Shown here in pieces: positions 1 through 5,287 of a stretch of 5,287 nt of DNA. Position numbers and translations under genes: made by a program. How positions within the stretch are numbered: the stretch's first letter is position 1; the number at the start of each line of letters is the position of its first letter. The notes below the pieces were generated by a model, which made no database searches, had not been told where the DNA came from, and saw nothing but the letters and a program-made list of their open reading frames with translations. The DNA comes from Actinomycetota bacterium (lineage in GTDB: Bacteria; Actinomycetota; Actinomycetes; S36-B12; UBA10799): the NCBI GenBank assembly GCA_030837395.1, contig JAUPKO010000885.1, positions 1-5,287 on the forward strand. The letters are read 5' to 3'.

Positions 1-527
1 ACCGGCAGCCGGGGGGAATCCACGAAGACGACCGTGCGTGCGTGGGCCGGACTCTCCTGGGCGGGGATGTCGCTCGGCGGCGGAATGCGGGTGGCGGCCA
101 CACCGACCGCCTCGACGATACCCGAGGATACGTTGCGCGCCAGGCGCTCGGTGTCCAGCACGCGTTCGGCCGTGCGAGCCAAGGGAGCCGTGTCGAGGAG
201 GGCCGGCAGGCCGTCGGCGAAGCCCAGTGACGACGCCAGGAATCGTGGTGCATCATCGAACAGCACGGTGCGCACCGGATGCGCTATGACATCGCGACGA
301 CCCATCTGGCGCCACACGCCCACGACCTCAGCGCCGCAACCTTCGGCGCCCAAATCGGCGAACGATCCCCACAATGCCGCGTTGATGCTGCCGGCGCTGG
401 TTCCCAAGAAAATCGTCGGCTCGAACCCGTCATCCCGCAGCGCCGGGATCAATGCCTGCAATGCCCCCGCCTGGAATGCTCCTCGGGCGGCGGCTCCGGA
501 CAGCACCACCGCTACGCGTTCGGCCAT
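1..527 (-). CDS. Patatin-like phospholipase, N-terminal part (runs off left edge)
   Basis: This is a predicted serine lipid acyl hydrolase of the patatin family, which uses a Ser-Asp dyad to cleave ester bonds of membrane lipids. I translated 175 complete codons. The protein opens with M-A-E-R-V-A-V-V-L-S, followed by an oxyanion-hole loop G-A-A-A-R-G (residues 11-16). The nucleophile elbow G-T-S-A-G is at residues 42-46, with Ser44 as the predicted nucleophile. A later stretch, L-L-D-T-A-P-L (about 110-116), and T-V-V-F-V-D (165-170) also fit bacterial patatins. The catalytic Asp (D-G-[GA] motif) would lie outside the window. The ATG at 527-525 is preceded by a good Shine-Dalgarno, AGGGG (538-534), 6 nt upstream. 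The oxyanion loop is Ala-rich compared with the usual G-G-G-x-R-G. There is no signal peptide, so a cytoplasmic or membrane-peripheral site is likely. It is divergent from the b5 lipoprotein. Family assignment is firm; the substrate is unknown. Confidence 0.88.
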   Translation of the reverse strand, partial: MAERVAVVLSGAAARGAFQAGALQALIPALRDDGFEPTIFLGTSAGSINAALWGSFADLGAEGCGAEVVGVWRQMGRRDVIAHPVRTVLFDDAPRFLASSLGFADGLPALLDTAPLARTAERVLDTERLARNVSSGIVEAVGVAATRIPPPSDIPAQESPAHARTVVFVDSPRLP

Positions 528-552
528 GATCTTCCCCTCTGTGACGATGCGA

Positions 553-567
553 TTACTCGTTGAGTAT
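553..567. promoter_or_regulatory. Small dyad in divergent intergenic region, possible operator
   Basis: The 92 bp between the phospholipase start (527) and the b5 lipoprotein start (620) contain a perfect inverted repeat, TACTC (554-558), GTT, GAGTA (562-566). It lies in the most AT-rich patch of an otherwise GC-rich region. A short dyad between divergent genes could bind a dimeric repressor such as a TetR- or MarR-type protein, but no regulator gene is in the window. I could not identify convincing -35/-10 pairs on either strand. The dyad is short enough to be chance. Confidence 0.25.
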
Positions 568-619
568 TCCACGCCGTCGCTGCCCGGAGGCGGACCGCAG
601 GTTGGGCAGAGTGCCACGC

Positions 620-1117
620 ATGATGACACTCTCACCCACCCGCGTGCTTGCCATGTCCGCTCTGCTGGCGTGCGGGACGCTGTTCACTGCCGGCTGTTCC
701 AGCGACTCGGCAGACCCCGGCGCCGCTGCATCATCCGCGGCCGCCGTGGCCACCTCTGCCGCGTCCGCCGCCGCTTCCAGCGCCGAAGAGGCCGCTGAGG
801 GCGCGGCGTCGTCGGCAGGTGCGGTGGCGTCCTCGGCGGTGGCCGCAGCGTCATCCGTTGCAGCGTCGGCCACCGGCGGCAACGGTGCCTTCACGCTCGC
901 CGAGGTGCAGCAGCACGCCACCTCCGGCGACTGCTGGACGGCCATCGATGGCAAGGTCTACGACCTCACCACCTGGGAGGACAAGCACCCTGGCGGCGCG
1001 GAGCGGATCGTCAGTTTGTGCGGAACGGACGGCACTGCTGCGTTCACGGCCCAGCACAACACTCAGGAAGAGCCCAACGAGACGCTCGCCGAGTACCAGA
1101 TCGGCACCCTGAGCTAG
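620..1117 (+). CDS. Cytochrome b5 domain lipoprotein (surface-tethered heme protein)
   Basis: This is a predicted exported, lipid-anchored b-type cytochrome of 165 aa. Residues 1-25 form a lipoprotein signal peptide with a short n-region, a hydrophobic core and the lipobox F-T-A-G-C; Cys26 would be lipidated. Residues 27-90 are an Ala/Ser-rich spacer. Residues 91-165 are a cytochrome b5 fold with W-x-x-I-D-G-K-V-Y-D-L-T and the H-P-G-G heme motif. The predicted axial ligands are His123 and His146, 23 residues apart, close to the usual 24. Cys105 and Cys134 in the domain could form a disulfide outside the cell. The role is probably electron transfer or heme binding at the outer membrane face; the partner is unknown. 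The start is uncertain: ATG 620 or 623 fits the signal peptide, with only a weak upstream GGGCAG (604-609). In-frame GTG 611 and TTG 560 are less likely. It is divergent from the phospholipase and convergent with cysE. Confidence 0.85.
   Translation: MMTLSPTRVLAMSALLACGTLFTAGCSSDSADPGAAASSAAAVATSAASAAASSAEEAAEGAASSAGAVASSAVAAASSVAASATGGNGAFTLAEVQQHATSGDCWTAIDGKVYDLTTWEDKHPGGAERIVSLCGTDGTAAFTAQHNTQEEPNETLAEYQIGTLS
698..889 (+). other. Ala/Ser-rich spacer between lipobox and b5 domain
   Basis: This stretch encodes 64 residues (27-90 of the lipoprotein), almost all Ala and Ser with some Val, Gly and three Glu. Serine-containing pairs (SS, TS, SS, SS, SS, SS) begin at residues 38, 45, 53, 64, 71 and 78, giving spacings of 7, 8, 11, 7 and 7. 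The composition suggests a spacer that lifts the heme domain away from the membrane. The spacings are close to two and three helical turns, so a long Ala-rich helix is possible. The DNA is GCC/TCC/GCG-rich and so produces long open frames on the other strand. Confidence 0.7.
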
Positions 1118-1118
1118 T

Positions 1119-1132
1119 CCGGCGGCAGCCGG
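1119..1132. terminator. Short GC hairpin between convergent genes, weak terminator candidate
   Basis: CCGGC (1119-1123), loop GGCA, GCCGG (1128-1132) forms a 5-bp stem just after the b5 lipoprotein stop and inside the 29-bp gap before the cysE stop. There is no T-run on either side, so it is not a classical intrinsic terminator. It could act in both directions for the convergent pair, or be chance in GC-rich DNA. Confidence 0.25.
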
Positions 1133-1146
1133 GCGGCGGCGGGTGG

Positions 1147-1845
1147 CTAGATCGCGTAGTCGTCGAGTTGCCACACGCCGTCCGCGTCGTGGCTAATAGG
1201 CGCGGGCTGATCGCCCTCGTCACCGAGTTCCTCCAGCCGCGCGACCCGCTTGAGCAGCGATCGCACGGCGAAGGCGACCGGGTCGTCGGCGTCCCGCGAA
1301 GCGCCATCGGAGGGGCTGCCCGAGATCACCTGTCCCGGGACCCCGACCACCACCGAACCCGGCTCCACGGAACGCACGAGCACCGCGTTGGCGCCGATCT
1401 TGCTGTCGTCGCCGATCTCAATGGGCCCGAGAAGTTTGGCACCGGCCCCGACCATCACGCGGTCGCCGAGGGTCGGGTGCCGCTTGACGGGGTCGAGGTT
1501 GGTGCCGCCGAGGGTGACCCCGTGATACAGCGTGACATCGCAGCCGACAACGGCGGTCTCGCCCACGACCACGCCCGCGCCATGATCGATGAACAACCGG
1601 GGCCCCAGGGTGGCGCCGGGATGGATCTCGATGTTCGTGACCATCCGTGAGGCCTGCGACAGCGCCCGGGCGGGCAGCCGGACACCGCGCTGCCAGAGGG
1701 CATGGCTGACGCGGTGGGTCCAGACTGCGTGCACACCGGGGTAAAGGATCGCCGCTTCCAGACGGCTGTTCGCGGCCGGGTCACGCTGGACGACCGCGTC
1801 GAGGTCCGCCAGGATCGTGTCCATGAGTTGGGGGAGTCGCAACAT
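1147..1845 (-). CDS. cysE: Serine O-acetyltransferase
   Basis: CysE transfers acetyl from acetyl-CoA to L-serine, giving O-acetylserine, the first dedicated step of cysteine synthesis in the cytoplasm. The protein has 232 aa, close to the short Bacillus-type enzymes and shorter than the 273-aa E. coli form. Residues 1-65 are the helical N-terminal part. From about 70 to 175 there is a left-handed beta-helix of hexapeptide repeats. The catalytic-site signatures are I-E-I-H-P (72-76), I-D-H-G (86-89; His88 is the predicted general base), V-V-G-E-T-A-V (93-99), V-T-L-G-G-T (110-115) and K-R-H-P (121-124). The tail (about 178-232) holds a charged helix and ends D-D-Y-A-I. A terminal Ile is the residue that docks into the CysK active site in characterised complexes. 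ATG 1845 is the first start in the frame and lies 11 bp after the cysK stop, so the two genes are very likely co-transcribed. Its SD is weak, and an internal ATG at 1824 has none. Confidence 0.95.
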   Translation of the reverse strand: MLRLPQLMDTILADLDAVVQRDPAANSRLEAAILYPGVHAVWTHRVSHALWQRGVRLPARALSQASRMVTNIEIHPGATLGPRLFIDHGAGVVVGETAVVGCDVTLYHGVTLGGTNLDPVKRHPTLGDRVMVGAGAKLLGPIEIGDDSKIGANAVLVRSVEPGSVVVGVPGQVISGSPSDGASRDADDPVAFAVRSLLKRVARLEELGDEGDQPAPISHDADGVWQLDDYAI

Positions 1846-1856
1846 GTGTCAGCCGC

Positions 1857-2789
<933 letters not shown>

Positions 2790-2861
2790 GGCCACGATTG
2801 TTCCATGGCCCGAGTCGGCGGGCAGCCCCGCCGGGGCGCGGCAGGCGCGAAGGGATGGTGC
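2790..2861. promoter_or_regulatory. Divergent control region between cysK and the channel-like gene, with GC hairpin
   Basis: These 72 bp must hold the promoter or 5' leader for cysK (leftward) and for the membrane protein (rightward). They contain a perfect hairpin, GCCCC (2825-2829), loop GCC, GGGGC (2833-2837). No convincing sigma-70-type -10/-35 pair and no recognisable riboswitch is seen. The hairpin could lie in the cysK leader or be an incidental GC dyad. Confidence 0.3.
2849..2855 (+). promoter_or_regulatory. Shine-Dalgarno GAAGGGA that decides a GTG start
   Basis: GAAGGGA lies 6 nt upstream of GTG 2862 and is the only good ribosome binding site near the start of the channel-like gene. 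The upstream ATG at 2805 has no SD and would add 19 residues of low-complexity sequence. The downstream ATG at 2877 would have an SD-to-start spacing of about 21 nt. Confidence 0.55.
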
Positions 2862-3374
2862 GTGGTGGCGGCAGAAATGGCCCCGTCCGGCACGGATTTG
2901 GATGCTCGGGGCGAGAGTCGCTGGCCCATGGCACTGGCGGTGGTGGGTCTCATCACGTTGGTCAACTGCTGGTCGGCCGTGCAGTTGGTGGTCGGCATAC
3001 TGGACAACGCGTCCTTCACCAAGCCGGACGAGTTGCTGCTCAGCGGCGGAGTGGTGTGGTTCACGAACGTGATCGCCTTCGCCCTCTGGTACTGGACGCT
3101 CGATCAAGGAGGTCCGGCACAGCGCGTGCACCGCACCGGCACCTCTCCAGCATTCATCTTCCCCGAGATGTCCCAACCGCAACACGCGGGTGAGCACTGG
3201 TACCCGAAGTTTGTCGACTACTTCGCGTTCTCCTTCGCCACCGCCACGGCCTTCAGCCCGACCGACGTCTCGGCCATCCGCCCGTGGGCCAAACTGCTCA
3301 TGGTGCTCGAGGCGGCGGTCTCGCTGACGGTCGCGGGCCTGGTGATCGCACGGGCGGTCAACGTATTGCAGTAG
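2862..3374 (+). CDS. Small channel-like membrane protein of unknown function
   Basis: This is a 170-aa predicted inner-membrane protein. Hydrophobic segments are at about 23-47, 58-80 and 143-166. Between the last two, F-V-D-Y-F-A-F-S-F-A-T-A (117-128) looks like an amphipathic pore helix and is followed by T-A-F-S-P-T-D (129-135). The order of pore-like helix, turn with T...D, then a final helix A-K-L-L-M-V-L-E-A-A-V-S-L followed by I-A-R-A-V is the layout of two-TM potassium-channel modules. The selectivity filter T-V-G-Y-G-D is absent. I recall a conserved family of uncharacterised bacterial membrane proteins with A-T-A-F-S-P-T-D and W-Y-W-x-L-D-x-G-G-P (here 76-85). Relatives, from memory, are longer at the N-terminus, so this copy may be a short or truncated form. 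The start is set by GAAGGGA before GTG 2862; ATG 2805 and ATG 2877 are alternatives. It is divergent from cysK and convergent with the permease. Channel activity is not shown. Confidence 0.75.
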   Translation: MVAAEMAPSGTDLDARGESRWPMALAVVGLITLVNCWSAVQLVVGILDNASFTKPDELLLSGGVVWFTNVIAFALWYWTLDQGGPAQRVHRTGTSPAFIFPEMSQPQHAGEHWYPKFVDYFAFSFATATAFSPTDVSAIRPWAKLLMVLEAAVSLTVAGLVIARAVNVLQ

Positions 3375-3392
3375 CCGCGTGGCCGACGTCTC

Positions 3393-5162
3393 TCAGCGGG
3401 GGTCATCAGAGGGCTTGTCGAGGTCGACGCCGGACTCCGCCTCCTGCTCGGCACGCAGGGCGCGCAGTTCGCCGGTCGTCTCGACCTCCACGCCGCTCTC
3501 CAACTCGATCGCCACAGCGCCGGGGGGCAGGTTCGACAGGTCCGGTGCAATCACGATGTCGGGCAGGCCGGAGTCTGGCAGCCGGACGGTGTCCTTCTCG
3601 CCGGGCAGTTCAAGAATCAGGTCGGTCGAGTTGCGCTTGGGTAGCGTCTCGCCGCGGAAGAAGGCCGGCGCCTTGGCGTTGTAGGCGAACATCAGCACGA
3701 AGCCGAGCAGCAGCGCGCCGATGCCGATAACGAACACTCCACCGATCCCGAAGAACGTCGTGCTGCCGTACTCAGGGTCCGCATACTGCACCGAGGCGAT
3801 GATGAAGGCGCCCAGCAGCATGAAACCGCCCAGGAAGGGCAGCAGACCCTTCATCATGAAACCGCGCCAGCCGGTGCTCAGGATGTCGTGCCGATAGAAC
3901 CAGACGGCCGCGAACCCGGTGATCCCGTAGTAGAAGGCAATCATCAGGCCCACCGCGGCGATCGAGTCGCCGAGCACGTCACCGCTGAGAATCGTCAGGC
4001 TGACATAGAAGAGGATCGACACCACGCCCATCCAGATGGTGGCGGTGGTGGGGGTGTAGTAGCGGGGGTGGATCTTGGCGAAGGTGCTGGGAAGAGCCTT
4101 GTAGGCACCCATGGCCAGGGTGGTGCGGGCGGTCGGCAGGATGGTCGTCTGGGTCGAGGCCGCAGCGGACGAGAGAACCGACAGGATCAGCAGAATCTCC
4201 AGCGCCTTGCCCACCCCGGACTCCCCGAACACGGTCGGGCCGAGGGCCTGGAACACGTCGTCTGAGTTGTCGGGGTTGGCCAGGCCGAGGCCGGACTCGC
4301 CGGTACCGGCGAAGGCCACCGTGGCGACGCTGACGATGGCGTAGGTGACCAGGAGGAGCAGGGTCGAGATGATCGCAGCCCGGCCGGGGGTCTTCTCCGG
4401 GTCGGAGGTTTCTTCATTGATGCTCACCGCAGTGTCCCAGCCCCAGTAGATGAACACCGCGATCAACGTGGCAGTCACCAGGGCGCTCAGCGTCAATCCC
4501 GATGGCCATAGCCACGACAGGCTGGGGGTGAGTGACTCGGGCGTGGCACTGCCGGCATAGACCTTGAACAGGGCGATGGCCGAGAAGGCGATCAGCACGA
4601 TGACCTCGATGCCCAGCAGGCCGTACTGCAACCGGGCCGACACCTCAATGCCGCGGTAGCAGATGTACGTCATGATCACGATCCACAGCACACCCGCCAC
4701 GGTCGACCACAATTGCGACTCCGCCAAACTGTCCAGCCCGAACAACTGGAACGTGTAGGAGCCGGCGATCTGCGACAGGTTGGCCATGACGATCACGTCC
4801 GCGGCGATGATGCCCCAGCCGCCGATCCAGCCTGCGCGGGGGCCGAACGCACGGGCAGCCCAAGTGAAGGTCGTGCCGCAGTCGGGTTCGGCCCGGTTCA
4901 ATTGCTGATACGCGATGGCGATCAGGAACATCGGCACGAAGGCCAGCAGCATGATCGCCGGCGCCTTGACCCCCACGATGCCGTCGCCGTTGGTGGTGGC
5001 CACGACGAATCCCAGGCTCGCCGCGAGGCTGTAGGCAGGAGCTGTCGAGGCCATTCCGACCACGATGCTGGAGACCAGCCCGAGAGCGCCGGATTTGAGT
5101 CCTTTGGTCTCGCCAGCCACTTCCGGAAAGCCGATGGGGGCTTCGGCATCGGTGTGGGACAT
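3393..5162 (-). CDS. APC-superfamily amino acid permease
   Basis: This is a predicted secondary transporter for amino acids or amines in the cytoplasmic membrane, 589 aa long with about 12 membrane helices between residues 25 and 495. Family marks include the unwound first helix G-M-A-S-T-A-P-A-Y-S (36-45), the motif P-D-C-G-T-T-F-T-W (93-101) leading to G-W-I-G-G-W (111-116), F-I-Y-W-G-W-D-T-A-V (237-246) with N-E-E-T (249-252), and S-S-A-A-A-S-T-Q-T-T (331-340). After about residue 497 comes a hydrophilic, acidic cytoplasmic tail of about 90 residues. The start ATG 5162 has GGAG (5171-5168) 5 nt upstream. An in-frame GTG at 5255 would add 31 low-complexity residues with no good SD and is rejected. 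Residues near the first and sixth helices usually bind substrate, but the substrate cannot be read from sequence. In the 97-bp upstream gap a TACTCT (5207-5202) could be a -10 element, without a matching -35. The stop is 18 bp from that of the convergent channel-like gene. Confidence 0.93.
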   Translation of the reverse strand: MSHTDAEAPIGFPEVAGETKGLKSGALGLVSSIVVGMASTAPAYSLAASLGFVVATTNGDGIVGVKAPAIMLLAFVPMFLIAIAYQQLNRAEPDCGTTFTWAARAFGPRAGWIGGWGIIAADVIVMANLSQIAGSYTFQLFGLDSLAESQLWSTVAGVLWIVIMTYICYRGIEVSARLQYGLLGIEVIVLIAFSAIALFKVYAGSATPESLTPSLSWLWPSGLTLSALVTATLIAVFIYWGWDTAVSINEETSDPEKTPGRAAIISTLLLLVTYAIVSVATVAFAGTGESGLGLANPDNSDDVFQALGPTVFGESGVGKALEILLILSVLSSAAASTQTTILPTARTTLAMGAYKALPSTFAKIHPRYYTPTTATIWMGVVSILFYVSLTILSGDVLGDSIAAVGLMIAFYYGITGFAAVWFYRHDILSTGWRGFMMKGLLPFLGGFMLLGAFIIASVQYADPEYGSTTFFGIGGVFVIGIGALLLGFVLMFAYNAKAPAFFRGETLPKRNSTDLILELPGEKDTVRLPDSGLPDIVIAPDLSNLPPGAVAIELESGVEVETTGELRALRAEQEAESGVDLDKPSDDPR

Positions 5163-5259
5163 GTGAACTCCGCTCGTTGGGGCCGCATCTGCGCCGGCTT
5201 CAGAGTAGGGCGAACCGGTGCTGGATGCCGGGTTCTTGGGACGGACGCCGGGCACGGCC

Positions 5260-5287
5260 TCAGCCGACGCCGAGCAACTCCTCCAGT
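5260..5287 (-). CDS. Possible C-terminal end of an upstream gene (8 codons visible)
   Basis: Reading leftward from the right edge, one frame gives L-E-E-L-L-G-V-G and a TGA stop at 5262-5260. This is a plausible charged, helical protein end. The gene would be on the same strand as the permease and 97 bp upstream of it. Only 25 coding bases are visible, so neither family nor reality can be decided. Chance is a fair alternative. Confidence 0.3.

Noticed and set aside
34..798. Plus-strand open frame of 254 codons opposite the phospholipase
   Set aside because: It is Arg/Ser/Pro-rich with no recognisable domain, while the opposite strand encodes a clear patatin with the G-T-S-A-G motif and a good SD.
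553..954. Minus-strand Ala/Asp-rich open frame of 133 codons
   Set aside because: It is a mirror of the Ala/Ser spacer of the b5 lipoprotein. The low-complexity composition comes from the repeated GCC/TCC codons, and no domain is visible.
1018..1650. Plus-strand open frame of 210 codons opposite cysE
   Set aside because: It is antisense to a well-conserved CysE and rich in His/Arg/Asp as expected of a shadow frame; it has no domain.
2790..2861. A sulfur- or SAM-responsive riboswitch upstream of cysK
   Set aside because: The 72-bp region is too short and shows only one simple hairpin; no known aptamer core was recognised.
2790..3197. Open reading frame extending cysK upstream by 136 codons
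   Set aside because: It is antisense to the channel-like membrane gene, and the CysK N-terminus at 2789 matches the family. GC-rich DNA commonly leaves such frames open.
3888..4265. Plus-strand Gly/His-rich open frame of 125 codons inside the permease
   Set aside because: It is opposite a conserved membrane core of the permease; its composition is that of a shadow frame, with no motif.
5163..5255. N-terminal extension of the permease from GTG 5255
   Set aside because: The extra residues are low-complexity and have no SD at a workable distance, whereas ATG 5162 has GGAG 5 nt upstream and the extension is not expected in the family.

Overview
The window is a high-GC stretch, strongly biased to G or C at third codon positions, and most likely comes from an actinobacterial chromosome. 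The cysteine synthase closely resembles mycobacterial-type CysK in length (310 aa) and motifs. The permease is of a type common in mycobacteria and rhodococci. No tRNA, rRNA, insertion sequence, CRISPR array or phage gene was seen, and the genes are tightly packed.

Layout from left to right: (1) the N-terminal 175 codons of a patatin-like phospholipase on the minus strand, running off the left edge; (2) a 92-bp divergent intergenic region with a small AT-rich dyad; (3) a plus-strand lipoprotein made of a signal peptide, an Ala/Ser-rich spacer and a C-terminal cytochrome b5 heme domain; (4) a convergent minus-strand operon, cysK then cysE, 11 bp apart; (5) a divergent plus-strand small membrane protein whose C-terminal half looks like a potassium-channel pore module without the usual filter; (6) a convergent minus-strand APC-superfamily amino acid permease; (7) at the right edge, a possible C-terminal octapeptide of another minus-strand gene.

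The clearest functional unit is cysK-cysE. CysE acetylates serine and CysK replaces the acetyl group with sulfide to make cysteine. CysE ends in isoleucine, which fits assembly of the regulatory cysteine synthase complex. The permease may import amino acids, but nothing in the sequence ties it to cysteine. The phospholipase and the b5 lipoprotein are divergent neighbours and could share a control region.

I do not see a clearly new multi-gene system. The two items most worth a second look are the channel-like protein with T-A-F-S-P-T-D where a K+ channel would have T-V-G-Y-G-D, and the surface-tethered cytochrome b5 with its periodic Ala/Ser spacer.
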